A DNA stretch of 64,000 nucleotides. Source: Kushneria indalinina DSM 14324 (lineage in GTDB: Bacteria; Pseudomonadota; Gammaproteobacteria; Pseudomonadales; Halomonadaceae). The DNA is taken from positions 585,380 through 649,379 of the forward strand of contig NZ_QRDJ01000007.1 of assembly GCF_003385845.1 (NCBI RefSeq). The letters run 5' to 3'. The position numbers were made by a program, and so were the translations under genes. Positions 16,715 to 25,365 of this stretch are shown piece after piece. How positions within the stretch are numbered: the stretch's first letter is position 1; the number at the start of each line of letters is the position of its first letter. The notes below the pieces were generated by a model. It was not told the DNA's origin, searched no databases, and saw nothing but the letters and a program-made list of their open reading frames with translations.

Positions 16715-17686
16715 CTACTGACGAACGGTGCGCACGTCTGCCAGGCCGTGATAGCGCTCGATCAACGCCAGCAAAATCGCCTGACTTTCCACATCGACAT
16801 TGCCGCGTGTATCCGCCGGTCGAAAGTGCATCTGGAAGGCGCCCAGCGCCTTGCGGGTCGGCTCGTCATGGGTACCGGTGACGGCCACCGGATAGCCCCA
16901 GACACCCAGCGCACGCTGTAGCTGTGCCATGGACAGGGGCGCGGTGCTCAGCTCGCGCTGATAGCGCGTGACGACATGGCGCTCGGGCCAGGCACCCACA
17001 CCGGCCTCATGAAGGCGCTGCCAGGGAAAAAACGGGCCCGGGTCCACCTTGCGCCCCGGCGCAATGTCGCTGTGGCCCAGTACGTTTTCCGGCGCGATGT
17101 TGTAGCGGTTGACGATATCGCGGGTCAGGGCGGTGACCAGCTCGATCTGGGCACGGGAGTAGGGATCCCAGACCAGCCCATCGGGCGAGTTGTAATGGCC
17201 GCGATTGACGATCTCGATGCCAATTGACGTATCGTTGAGATTGACGCGATCCCCCCAGGCACTCACACCGGCATGCCAGGCCCGTTTGTCCTCGTTTACC
17301 AGCTGCATCACCACCGGCTGGTTCTGATACTCACCGGGAGCGGCCGTGACGAGATAGTGGGCGCTGACGTTGCCCCCGGTCAGCGCCCGGAAGGCGGCCG
17401 TATCATCGCCGCCGGTGTAGTGCAGCACCAGAAAGCGAATACGCTGATTCTGCCCGCTGGATGACACCGAGCGATCCACCCGATAGCCGCTGCGGCGCTC
17501 GAGTGCCGCGCCCTGCGCCGGGCTATAGCGCCGGGGCGGCGCGGCGTCATCAATGACCGGCACGTTACTGAAAATGCGATCGATGGCGTCGGTATCGACC
17601 ACGGGCGAGGGAGCCGGTGCTGGCGTACTGGCACAGCCGGCCAGGATCAGGGCCACGGCCAGCCCGATCAGGGGAAATTTTGACAT
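16715..17686 (-). CDS. amiD: N-acetylmuramoyl-L-alanine amidase, lipoprotein (AmiD type)
   Basis: This 323-residue outer-membrane-directed lipoprotein has a lipobox LAGC with the acylated C18. It contains an Amidase_2 domain with zinc-ligand regions (RFLVLHYTGG, SAHYLV, GHSDIAPGRKVDPGPFFPW) and a C-terminal peptidoglycan-binding helix bundle (MAQLQRALGVWGYPV). AmiD enzymes cleave the peptide from MurNAc in the periplasm and take part in wall recycling. The start at 17686 fits a short signal peptide; an ATG four codons upstream is also possible. Confidence 0.88.
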   Translation of the reverse strand: MSKFPLIGLAVALILAGCASTPAPAPSPVVDTDAIDRIFSNVPVIDDAAPPRRYSPAQGAALERRSGYRVDRSVSSSGQNQRIRFLVLHYTGGDDTAAFRALTGGNVSAHYLVTAAPGEYQNQPVVMQLVNEDKRAWHAGVSAWGDRVNLNDTSIGIEIVNRGHYNSPDGLVWDPYSRAQIELVTALTRDIVNRYNIAPENVLGHSDIAPGRKVDPGPFFPWQRLHEAGVGAWPERHVVTRYQRELSTAPLSMAQLQRALGVWGYPVAVTGTHDEPTRKALGAFQMHFRPADTRGNVDVESQAILLALIERYHGLADVRTVRQ

Positions 17687-17744
17687 GTTGTTTTCCATCA
17701 CGACGGTAATCAGGACACCCGGGACGCCATGTGACAAGCGCTAC

Positions 17745-17768
17745 GAGGCAGGCACAAAGGCCTGCCTC
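17745..17768. terminator. Hairpin between cysZ and amiD
   Basis: GAGGCAGGC and GCCTGCCTC form a nine-base-pair stem with a six-base loop downstream of cysZ and upstream of amiD, both on the minus strand. No U-run follows on the minus strand, so it may be a processing or weak termination site. Confidence 0.4.
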
Positions 17769-17858
17769 AAACCATGGGTTACGCAAGGTTACAACAATGC
17801 GGTGTCATCATGGCAGTGTTATTCACCCCTGCCGGCGTGATCGCAGGGTGCGCCGTGA

Positions 17859-18587
17859 TTATCGGGGCGGCGGCAGGGCCATGTAGTGTCGGCGCCACAT
17901 CATGACGCCGGCGGCGACGGCGGCCGGCATGACCAGCAGATTGACGATCGGAATCCAGATCAACGCCGAGACCACACCGCCAAAGGTCAGCGTGGGCCAC
18001 CAGCGCGCGCTCAGGCGCTTTTTCATGTCGGCGAAGCTGACCCCATTGTTGTCCATTGGGTAGTCCAGATACTGGATCGACATGCTCCAGATGGAAAACA
18101 GCGCCCAGCACAGCGGCGCCGCCACGTGCAGCACGGGCACGAACCCGATCAACAGCAGCAGCAGCACCCGGGGCGCCATCCAGGCCAGCTTTTGCAGCTC
18201 GCGTTTCAGACTGTCGATGCCCTGCTGCCACAGGGAGCGGTTGTCGATGCTCTCCTGCTGACCGGACAGGCGTCTTTCGACGTTGTCGGCCAGAAAGCCG
18301 TAAAAGGGTGAGGCGATCAGGTTGGCCACCACGGTGAAGGTAAAGGCCAACACGATGATCAGACACAGCACCACCAGCGGCCAGATCAGCCATTCAAGCC
18401 ACTCGAGCCAGCCCGGAACGCTGGCCATCCAGTAGTTGACCCAGCCGGAAAAGCGCTGAATCACCAGGGTAAACAGCGTGGCATAGATGGCCAGATTGGC
18501 CAGCAACGGAATCACGACATAACGCCGAAGCCCGGGCGAGAGCACCATGGAAAATCCGCGCCCCAGCGCGGAGACGGCATACACCAT
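17859..18587 (-). CDS. cysZ: CysZ-like sulfate transporter / EI24 family membrane protein
   Basis: This is a 242-residue inner-membrane protein with four or more hydrophobic segments and CysZ-type phrases: SPFYGFLADNVERRLSG, LLLLLIGFVPVLHVAAPLCW, and SIQYLDYPMDNNGVSFADMK near the centre. CysZ mediates sulfate uptake for cysteine synthesis. It stands alone here, without cys genes nearby. A weak ribosome site precedes the ATG at 18587. Confidence 0.88.
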   Translation of the reverse strand: MVYAVSALGRGFSMVLSPGLRRYVVIPLLANLAIYATLFTLVIQRFSGWVNYWMASVPGWLEWLEWLIWPLVVLCLIIVLAFTFTVVANLIASPFYGFLADNVERRLSGQQESIDNRSLWQQGIDSLKRELQKLAWMAPRVLLLLLIGFVPVLHVAAPLCWALFSIWSMSIQYLDYPMDNNGVSFADMKKRLSARWWPTLTFGGVVSALIWIPIVNLLVMPAAVAAGVMMWRRHYMALPPPR

Positions 18588-18688
18588 TGAAGGATTATCC
18601 AGTCATCAAAAGGGGTTGGGCAGGCAGACTATCATACCCGGTCGCCATCGCAGAGATGGCGAACCGGTCAGGGGAGGAGGCGGGCGGC

Positions 18689-19414
18689 TTACGCTTTGGG
18701 GGCGCTGTCGCTTGCGGACTGGCCGCTGCTGGCATGGCGAATGTCGTCGCCCTCGACCAGATAGATGACGGATTCGGCCAGGTTGTCGGCATGATCGCCG
18801 ATGCGCTCCAGCGAGCGCAGGATCCACATGACGTTGAGCACCGAGCTGATCGAACGCGGATCTTCCATCATGAAGGTCACCAGCGAGCGCATGGCGGTCT
18901 GATAGTCCTGATCGACAATCTCGTCCTCCCCCAGCACTTCGCGGGCCATGGGCACATCCATGCGGGCGAAGGCGGTCAGGGCATGACGGACCATGTCCCG
19001 CACGCGGGTGCTGATATGGCGGATTTCGGTGAAACCGCGGCTGGTCAGCCCTTCCTCGATCAGGCTCAGCGCATGACGAGCGATCTTGTTGGCCTCATCG
19101 CCCATGCGCTCCAGATCGGAGGTGGCACGGGTAACGGCCAGTACCAGGCGCAGATCGGAGGCCGTGGGCTGGCGACGGGCCAGAATATGGGCGCACTCGT
19201 CATCGATCTCGAGCTGGAAATTGTTGACCTCCCGGTCGTTGTCGCGCACCCGCTCGGCCGCCTCGAAGTCGCCTTCCAGAAGCGCGGCAATGACCTCGTT
19301 GATCTGGCGCTCTACCAGCCCCCCCATGGCCAACAGCTGAGTCTTGAGTGACTCCAGCTCCTGATTGAACTGACGCGAAATATGCTGGCTGTGAGGGTCG
19401 TTGGTAATGTCCAT
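18689..19414 (-). CDS. phoU: Phosphate signalling protein PhoU
   Basis: PhoU links the Pst transporter to PhoR and keeps the regulon off in high phosphate. The 241-residue protein is all helical, with two repeats of the three-helix PhoU domain, each with an acidic metal-cluster motif (RATSDLERMGDEANKIARHA, then LERIGDHADNLAESVIYLVE). The ATG at 19414 has GGAG six bases upstream and is preferred over a GTG at 19429. It is not linked to pstSCAB in this window, but has its own Pho box. Confidence 0.94.
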   Translation of the reverse strand: MDITNDPHSQHISRQFNQELESLKTQLLAMGGLVERQINEVIAALLEGDFEAAERVRDNDREVNNFQLEIDDECAHILARRQPTASDLRLVLAVTRATSDLERMGDEANKIARHALSLIEEGLTSRGFTEIRHISTRVRDMVRHALTAFARMDVPMAREVLGEDEIVDQDYQTAMRSLVTFMMEDPRSISSVLNVMWILRSLERIGDHADNLAESVIYLVEGDDIRHASSGQSASDSAPKA

Positions 19415-19483
19415 GGTGACTCCGTTCACGTATCAGGGGCGCTGCCTGGCAGCGCCATGTTGGCAAAAGCATCGCGTACGATA

Positions 19484-19501
19484 ATGACACTTTGATGACA
19501 C
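19484..19501 (-). promoter_or_regulatory. Pho box upstream of phoU
   Basis: The minus strand reads GTGTCATCAAAGTGTCAT, two TGTCAT half-sites eleven bases apart, about 70 bases before the phoU start. This matches the spacing of PhoB sites and suggests that phoU belongs to the Pho regulon independently of pst. Confidence 0.65.
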
Positions 19502-19544
19502 AAACGCTGACATACCTGTTACCCGTTCACGTGATCGGCAAGAT

Positions 19545-21743
19545 TCAGCCCAGCGGCACCAGCTTGGCAAACCCCAGTACCAGCCACTTGTCACCGTCGT
19601 CCTCGAAGCTGACCTGTACTCGCGCACGCTGACCCTGACCTTCGGCGTTGATCACCACGCCTTCACCAAAGACCGGATGGCTGACCCGCTGGCCCAGCGA
19701 CAGACTCGGCAGCGCCTCACCGCCATCGACCTGCTCCTGGCGGGGGGAGGACTCCCTTGAGGTGACCGGCCGCGAGATCTGACCGCGCAGTCGCACTTCC
19801 TCGACCAGTTCTTCGGGCAGCTCGCGCAGAAAGCGCGACGGTCGCTGGAAGGTTTCCTTGCCATGCAGACGTCGCGATTCGGCATGGGTCAGGTAGAGCT
19901 TCTCCATCGCCCGCGTCACGCCGACATAGCAGAGCCGGCGCTCCTCCTCGAGACGCCCGGGCTCTTCCAGCGACATCTTGTGCGGAAAGAGCCCCTCTTC
20001 CATGCCGGCCACGAACACGACCGGAAACTCCAGCCCCTTGGCCGAATGCAGGGTCATCATCTGAACGGCGTCCTCGAACTCGTCGGCCTCATGGTCCCCG
20101 GAGTTGAGCGCCGCCTCGGCCAGAAAGGTGCCCAGTGAATCATCTTCGCCGTCATTGACCGGGCTGAAGGGGTCGCCCTGGGTGTACGCCTTCGCCGCGC
20201 TGACCAGCTCCTCCAGGTTTTCGACCCGCGCCTGGCCCTTTTCGCCCTTCTCGGCACGGTGGTGCTCGATCAGCCCGGTCTGGCCGATCACGTGATCGAT
20301 CATTTCGTGCAGTGACAGGCCGGCGGTGTCGTTGTCGAGCTGATCAATCAGGTTGCTGAAGGTGGTCACGCTCGAAGCGGCGCGGCCCTTCAAAAGCCCT
20401 TTCGAGGGGGCATCATTGAGGGCCTGCCACAAGGAGACGCCCTCGTCACGGGCATGGGCGCGCAGCAGCTCGACGCTGCGGGTGCCGATGCCGCGCGCCG
20501 GCACGTTGATCACGCGCTCCAGCGAGGCGTCGTCATCGCGCGAGACCAGCAGGCGCAGATAGGCCAGCGCGTTCTTGATCTCGAGGCGCTCGTAAAAGCG
20601 CTGACCGCCGTAGATGCGATAGGGCACCCCCTGGCGAATCAGCGCCTCCTCCAGCACCCGGGACTGGGCGTTGGAGCGGTAGAGAATGGCGATGTCCTTG
20701 CGGGGACGATCCTTCTCGCGCACCTGGGTGGCGATGGTATCGACAATGAAGCGCGCCTCGTCCAGGTCGTTGAAGCCGCCATAGAGAGAGATGCGCTCGC
20801 CTTCGGCGACATCGGTCCAGAGCTCCTTGCCCATGCGCCCGGCGTTGTGGCGAATCAGCGCGTTGGCCGCCTCCAGAATGGCACTGGTCGAGCGGTAGTT
20901 GCGCTCAAGGCGCACCAGACGCGTGTCGTGGAACTCCTCGCGAAAGCGCGCCAGGTTTTCGACCTTCGCGCCGCGCCAGCCGTAGATGGACTGGTCGTCG
21001 TCGCCCACGGCGGTCAGGCAGGCACGGTCGCCGGCCAGCAGCTTGAGCCAGGCGTACTGCAGCGTGTTGGTGTCCTGAAACTCATCGACCAGCAGGTGCT
21101 GAAAGCGCTCGCGATAGTGCTGCAAAAGGCGCGGGTTATCGCGCAAAAGCTCGAGCGCCCGCAGCAAAAGCTCACCGAAATCGACCAGCCCGCCGCGTTC
21201 ACAGGCGAGATGATAGAGCTCGTAGAGATCGATCATCTGCTGCATGTAGGCGTCGCCGTGGGCGTCGATATCGCCCGGGCGCATGCCCTCTTCCTTGCAG
21301 CCGCCGATGAAGTACTGCACCTGTTTGGGCGGGTAGCGCTCGTCATCGATACCGTGATCGCGCAGCAAGCGCTTGACCAGCCTCAGCTGGTCATCACTGT
21401 CGATGATCTGAAAATGTTCGGGCAGTCCGGCATCCTGCCAGTGGGTGCGCAAAAGCCGATGGGCAATGGAGTGGAAGGTGCCGACCCACATGCCGCGCGG
21501 GGAGACCTTCAACAGCGTCTCCAGCCGCGAGCGCATCTCGCGGGCGGCCTTGTTGGTGAAGGTCACGGCCAGAATCGACCAGGGCGACAGGCCATCGACC
21601 TCCATCAGCCAGGCGATACGGTGCACCAGTACCCGGGTCTTGCCGGAGCCGGCACCGGCCAGCACCAGCATGTTGCCCTGCGGGGCGCCGACCGCGTCGC
21701 GCTGATCGGAATTGAGAGAATCGAGTAGCGCAGAGGCGTCCAT
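19545..21743 (-). CDS. uvrD: DNA helicase II
   Basis: UvrD is the 3'-5' helicase of nucleotide excision and mismatch repair. The 732-residue protein has the superfamily 1A motifs in order: AGAGSGKTRVL (Walker A, residues 30-40), AVTFTNKAAREM, GTFHSIAHRLLR, VDEFQDTN (Walker B), GDDDQSIYGWRGA, RLERNYRST, MTLHSAKGLEFPVVFVAG and VGVTRAMEKLYLTHA. The C-terminal Tudor-like region (QRVSHPVFGEGVVI) distinguishes UvrD from Rep. The length is typical. Confidence 0.96.
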   Translation of the reverse strand: MDASALLDSLNSDQRDAVGAPQGNMLVLAGAGSGKTRVLVHRIAWLMEVDGLSPWSILAVTFTNKAAREMRSRLETLLKVSPRGMWVGTFHSIAHRLLRTHWQDAGLPEHFQIIDSDDQLRLVKRLLRDHGIDDERYPPKQVQYFIGGCKEEGMRPGDIDAHGDAYMQQMIDLYELYHLACERGGLVDFGELLLRALELLRDNPRLLQHYRERFQHLLVDEFQDTNTLQYAWLKLLAGDRACLTAVGDDDQSIYGWRGAKVENLARFREEFHDTRLVRLERNYRSTSAILEAANALIRHNAGRMGKELWTDVAEGERISLYGGFNDLDEARFIVDTIATQVREKDRPRKDIAILYRSNAQSRVLEEALIRQGVPYRIYGGQRFYERLEIKNALAYLRLLVSRDDDASLERVINVPARGIGTRSVELLRAHARDEGVSLWQALNDAPSKGLLKGRAASSVTTFSNLIDQLDNDTAGLSLHEMIDHVIGQTGLIEHHRAEKGEKGQARVENLEELVSAAKAYTQGDPFSPVNDGEDDSLGTFLAEAALNSGDHEADEFEDAVQMMTLHSAKGLEFPVVFVAGMEEGLFPHKMSLEEPGRLEEERRLCYVGVTRAMEKLYLTHAESRRLHGKETFQRPSRFLRELPEELVEEVRLRGQISRPVTSRESSPRQEQVDGGEALPSLSLGQRVSHPVFGEGVVINAEGQGQRARVQVSFEDDGDKWLVLGFAKLVPLG

Positions 21744-21857
21744 GAAATCAGATACCCTGGAAATCGGCCGGAAACGGCCTGAGAGAAGAGATCAAAAAGA
21801 AGTCTCTACCCTAGCATATACGGCGCCGCCGGTCCCTCCTGTGAGGCCGCCCGACGC

Positions 21858-22769
21858 CTATTTATCGTCGGATTTGCCCCGGGTGCGGGTGCTGTCCTGA
21901 CGGGCCCGATCAAAGGGGTCGGGGCGCGCCGTGCGCAGCGGGTCCAGGCTGCGCTTGACCGCCACCAGATGCTCGGCCAGCTGCGGTCCGCGGGTCTTGG
22001 CCACGCCCACGGCGAGAATATCGATCACCACCAGATGCGCGATGCGCGAACTCATGGGCCGATACACCTCGCTGTCTTCAAAGACATCGATATAAAGCCC
22101 AATGGTGCATTTTTCGGCCAGCGGCGAATCCGCCGGGCACAGACCGATGACCGTGGCGCCGTGAGACAGGGCGATGTCGACGCTGGAGAGCAGCGAGCTG
22201 GAGCGCCCGGTCTGGGAGATGGCCACCACCACGTCATGCTCGCCCAGCGTCACCGCCGACATGTGCTGCATGTGCGGGTCGGAGTAGGCCGCCGTCGAGA
22301 TGCGCAGGCGGAAAAACTTGTGCTGGGCATCAATGGCCACCGCCCCGGAGGCGCCGTAGCCGTAGAACTCGACCCGGCTGGCGTCCGACAGGGCATTGAT
22401 GGCGCGGGTCATGCTGGTGGCATCGATCCGGTCGCGCACGCCCAGCAGCGTGCCCACGGTGGAGTCAAAGATGCCGCGGGAGAACTCCGCCACGCTGTCG
22501 GTTTCGTTCATCGAGAATTCCGAGAACTGCTCGCCGGTGGCCAGCGTCTGCGCCAGCTTGAGCTTGAAATCCTGATAGCCCGTGCAGTCGATGGCGCGAC
22601 AGAAGCGGATCACCGTGGGCTCACTGACGCCGACGCGGGCCGCCAGCGCGGCCAGCGGCAAATGAATGACTTCATCGGCATTGCGCAGTACAAAACGGGC
22701 CACCTTCTGTTCGGAGCGGCGAAAGGCCGGCAGCCGGGCGCGAAGGTCATCAAAAAGCGTGACGCTCAA
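21858..22769 (-). CDS. hexR: HexR/RpiR family regulator of central carbon metabolism
   Basis: The 303-residue protein has an N-terminal RpiR helix-turn-helix (FRRSEQKVARFVLRNADEVI, VGVSEPTVIRFCRAIDCTGY) and a C-terminal SIS sugar-isomerase domain (about 125-260; YGYGASGAVAIDAQHKFFRL, AISQTGRSSSLLSSVDIA). HexR senses 2-keto-3-deoxy-6-phosphogluconate and represses glycolytic and Entner-Doudoroff genes. Translation starts at TTG (22769), supported by AGAGGA at proper distance. No zwf or edd lies next to it here, so it acts in trans. Confidence 0.9.
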   Translation of the reverse strand: MSVTLFDDLRARLPAFRRSEQKVARFVLRNADEVIHLPLAALAARVGVSEPTVIRFCRAIDCTGYQDFKLKLAQTLATGEQFSEFSMNETDSVAEFSRGIFDSTVGTLLGVRDRIDATSMTRAINALSDASRVEFYGYGASGAVAIDAQHKFFRLRISTAAYSDPHMQHMSAVTLGEHDVVVAISQTGRSSSLLSSVDIALSHGATVIGLCPADSPLAEKCTIGLYIDVFEDSEVYRPMSSRIAHLVVIDILAVGVAKTRGPQLAEHLVAVKRSLDPLRTARPDPFDRARQDSTRTRGKSDDK

Positions 22770-22945
22770 GGTGCATCCTCTGTGCTGGTTGACGCACGCC
22801 CTTTGTTGCGTTACGTCATTAAATTGTCAACAGCACTATCATACGCTGAGTGCGAGCACTGATCGACGCTGACTATCACGCTGATGGTCACGTCGACACA
22901 GTGTCATGTCCCGGATCCATTTCAATGTCGAAGGGTGCATCGTTC

Positions 22946-23164
22946 ATGCAAAAGCACACTGCTGATCAATCCCGACTCAATGACGTTCGCAATGAAATTC
23001 TCGATATCGCCATGCATCTGGATGCCAGAGAGACCGAGAAACGCCGCCAGCGCGCCGCCGAGCGCGCACTAAAGGTCCGCCGCGGCATCGAGGATCATTT
23101 CGAATCCAGAAAGCTTGCCACCCAATTCAGTGAGGACGATGAACGCCTGCACCACTTCGGCTAG
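22946..23164 (+). CDS. Small charged protein, PA3496-like
   Basis: This is a 72-residue, highly charged and probably helical protein. Its C-terminal half (RRGIEDHFESRKLATQF) resembles the R-R-x-I-E-D-x-F-E-x-R-x-L core of the small PA3496-type proteins of pseudomonads, described as putative envelope integrity proteins. This is a weak resemblance from memory. The start may be the ATG at 22946 (AAGG upstream) or the one at 22925. It is one of only two plus-strand genes between 16.7 and 50.7 kb and ends before a strong hairpin. Confidence 0.55.
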   Translation: MQKHTADQSRLNDVRNEILDIAMHLDARETEKRRQRAAERALKVRRGIEDHFESRKLATQFSEDDERLHHFG

Positions 23165-23192
23165 CAGCGATCAGGCGTGACAGGCGCTGACA

Positions 23193-23223
23193 CGACAGCG
23201 GCCGGCAATGCCGGCCGCTGTCG
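23193..23223. terminator. Strong hairpin between convergent genes
   Basis: CGACAGCGGCCGGC and GCCGGCCGCTGTCG form a perfect 14-base-pair stem with a three-base loop, between the small plus-strand gene and the minus-strand motB-like gene. There is no U-run, but its strength and convergent setting fit bidirectional termination. Confidence 0.65.
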
Positions 23224-23243
23224 CGAAAGGTGGTCAGGAAAGG

Positions 23244-24170
23244 CTACGGCGTGGTCGAGCGCGGCCCGGCCGGGCTCAACACCAGCTCCACCCGACGGTT
23301 CTGAGCACGCCCCGTCTCGGTGTCGTTCCCCGCCAGCGGCCGGGTGGGCCCGTAACCGATCGCCCGTAGCTGAGTGCTGGAGACGCCACCGCGGCTGAGA
23401 TAGCGCAGTACGGCTGTGGCCCGACCGGCAGAAAGTTCCCAGTTCGACGGGAACTGCGCCGTCGAGATGGTGCGACTGTCCGTGTGCCCCTCGACCGAAA
23501 TCTCGCCGTCGAAATCCCTGAGTGCCGGCAGCAGGCGATCGAGCAGGCCGTTCCCCTGGGTACCGATATCCACATCGGCGCTGGGGAAGAGCAGCCGGTC
23601 CTCGATGCGCAGGATGGTGCGCTCGCGCTCGCGGGTGACCTGTACCCCGTCGATGCCGGCCAGCCGGTGATCCATGGCCATGACCTCATCCGCGGGGGCC
23701 TGCGATGTTTCTTCTGCCGGGGCGGGCACTTGCGTCAGCGGCGTCATCACCGCCAGGGCGGCCTGCACATCCACGCGCGCCGGCGTTTTGTCTTCAATGA
23801 CCGGCGTGGCCGGCAGCATCTGCCAGGGCGTTTGAGGTGTCGGAGACCCCATCAGCGATGACAGGACGCCGGTAGTGCTGACCGGGATAGCCTGCACCGG
23901 TGAGATCCGATCCACGGCCGCCAGTGCCAGCGGTGACACCATCACGGCGACGGCCTCCGAGGCCATTGGCGATGCCGGCGCCGGCAGATCGTCCTGCGGG
24001 ACCACGCCACGCATGGCCAGAAGCAGCACAAACAGCACCAGCAGCAGGGTCAAAAGATCGAGATAGCTGAGCATCCAGCCATCGCTTTCTTCACTGCGAT
24101 CGGCGGTCAGTACCAGCTCACGGGCCGCCTGACGGGCCTGACCGGAGGCGCCTGACGATCGGTGTTCCAT
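23244..24170 (-). CDS. MotB/OmpA-type stator-like protein
   Basis: This 308-residue protein has one N-terminal transmembrane helix (residues 35-53) with an acidic residue at its start, D38 in SYLDLLTLLLVLFV, matching the ion-carrying Asp of MotB/PomB. A long, low-complexity Ala/Pro-rich linker (about 60-165) follows, then a C-terminal OmpA peptidoglycan-binding domain (EISVEGHTDSRTIS and GRAQNRRVELVL). The ATG overlaps the stop of the motA-like gene by one base. Together they look like a stator unit, but no flagellar genes are in the window. Its role may be motility or another peptidoglycan-anchored motor. Confidence 0.82.
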   Translation of the reverse strand: MEHRSSGASGQARQAARELVLTADRSEESDGWMLSYLDLLTLLLVLFVLLLAMRGVVPQDDLPAPASPMASEAVAVMVSPLALAAVDRISPVQAIPVSTTGVLSSLMGSPTPQTPWQMLPATPVIEDKTPARVDVQAALAVMTPLTQVPAPAEETSQAPADEVMAMDHRLAGIDGVQVTRERERTILRIEDRLLFPSADVDIGTQGNGLLDRLLPALRDFDGEISVEGHTDSRTISTAQFPSNWELSAGRATAVLRYLSRGGVSSTQLRAIGYGPTRPLAGNDTETGRAQNRRVELVLSPAGPRSTTP

Positions 24171-25060
24171 CACGACGCGCCGCTCCCGGGGCTTTCGGTG
24201 TTACGCGGCAGCGGCCGTTCGCCCAGCTCGTCGTGGGCCTCGCTGATAAAGGAGTTGAGCGTGGCCTCGATAAAGGAGGGCAGACGGCGGCGCGAGATCA
24301 TCGACACGCCTTCCAGCACCATGTTCATCGCGATCAGACGCTCCTCGGTGCGCCGCTCCAGCTTGACCGCAATCGGTTTGAACAGCAGATTCCCCAGCAG
24401 GATGCCGTAAAAGGTCGACAACAGCGCCACGCCCATGCGCGGGCCGATCACGGCCAGATCGCCGTTCTGGATGACCTCCAGCATGTTGATCAGCCCCACC
24501 AGCGTCCCCAGCATGCCAAAGGCCGGCGCGTAGGTAGCCATGGTGCGAAAGATCTGCGCCTCGGCCAGCTCCCGGGCGCGAAGACGCGTGATGCGCCAGC
24601 GCAGCAGATCCAGAATCTCCTCTTCGCGGACGTTGTCGATCACCAGGCTGATGCCGGTGCGCAGAAACGGATTGCGGGTGGTTTCCAGCGCCCGCTCCAC
24701 GGCGCGGGCATCGCCGTGCATCCATTCGCGCGCCAGCGCCACCAGCTCGTCGATGTCCTCACGAATGAAATCGGGCTCGCGGCGAAAGACGCTCCCCACC
24801 AGCGCCATCACGCGACGGATCTCGCGCATGGGATAGCTGATCATGGTGGCGGCCAGCGTACCGGTCAGCACGATCAAAAGACCGGGAAGATTGAAAAAAC
24901 TCAGCGGCGACTGCGCGGTAAAGAGCACCACGACCGTCAGCAACAAGATGCTGACCACGATGCCGATCAGCGTCGAAGGGTTGCCGGGCACGCCGGCCGG
25001 CCGGCCGGTGGAAGACGCATTGAGGGGACTGTCGGTGCTGCCGGATTGACTGCTGGTCAT
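24170..25060 (-). CDS. MotA/PomA-type proton or sodium channel protein
   Basis: This is a 296-residue membrane protein of the MotA/TolQ/ExbB superfamily. It has four predicted helices: two near the N-terminus (TLIGIVVSILLLTVVVLF, LPGLLIVLTGTLAATMI) and two near the C-terminus in the conserved block YAPAFGMLGTLVGLINML and GVALLSTFYGILLGNLLFKP. A charged cytoplasmic loop separates the two halves, as in MotA. The ATG at 25060 is chosen over a longer frame because it has GGATG upstream and removes an atypical leader. It is coupled to the MotB-like gene by TGATG. Confidence 0.85.
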   Translation of the reverse strand: MTSSQSGSTDSPLNASSTGRPAGVPGNPSTLIGIVVSILLLTVVVLFTAQSPLSFFNLPGLLIVLTGTLAATMISYPMREIRRVMALVGSVFRREPDFIREDIDELVALAREWMHGDARAVERALETTRNPFLRTGISLVIDNVREEEILDLLRWRITRLRARELAEAQIFRTMATYAPAFGMLGTLVGLINMLEVIQNGDLAVIGPRMGVALLSTFYGILLGNLLFKPIAVKLERRTEERLIAMNMVLEGVSMISRRRLPSFIEATLNSFISEAHDELGERPLPRNTESPGSGAS

Positions 25061-25314
25061 GACAAAACATCCATGTGCATGCAGCGCTTGTGACGTCTGA
25101 GACCGACGGACCCACTTCAGCCAGCGCCACTGCTGCCGATATTGACCGGTCAATTCTGACAGAGTGCTCTGATCTCAAACGCCATGAATAGCGCCATTTT
25201 TGACGCGCATTCATTCGCTTGAACAGGAGTTGTGCACCTTTCCCACAGAGTTATCCACATTTCCCATTGACAGTAGATATCCCGGTGATCAATTCACTGC
25301 CCGGGCGACAGGCG
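25061..25314. promoter_or_regulatory. Upstream region of the motAB-like pair with an isolated DnaA box
   Basis: No gene is seen. A perfect DnaA box, TTATCCACA, lies at 25251-25259, with a weaker TTTCCCACA at 25239-25247 just beside it. The region should contain the promoter of the stator-like operon. Confidence 0.6.
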
Positions 25315-25343
25315 AAAAAAAGCGGGCCCCCGAAGGTGCCCGC
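25315..25343 (-). terminator. Rho-independent terminator of the NSS symporter gene
   Basis: On the minus strand GCGGGC...GCCCGC forms a stem with a ten-base loop and is followed by seven Ts. It lies 22 bases after the symporter stop codon. Confidence 0.88.
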
Positions 25344-25365
25344 CCGTGGTCGTCCATCGCCTGAA

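Noticed and set aside
23244-25060. Possible Zorya-type defence system because of MotA- and MotB-like genes
   Set aside because: Zorya needs helicase or nuclease partners (ZorC, ZorD or ZorE). The neighbours are hexR, a small protein gene and an NSS symporter, and both proteins look like ordinary stator parts.
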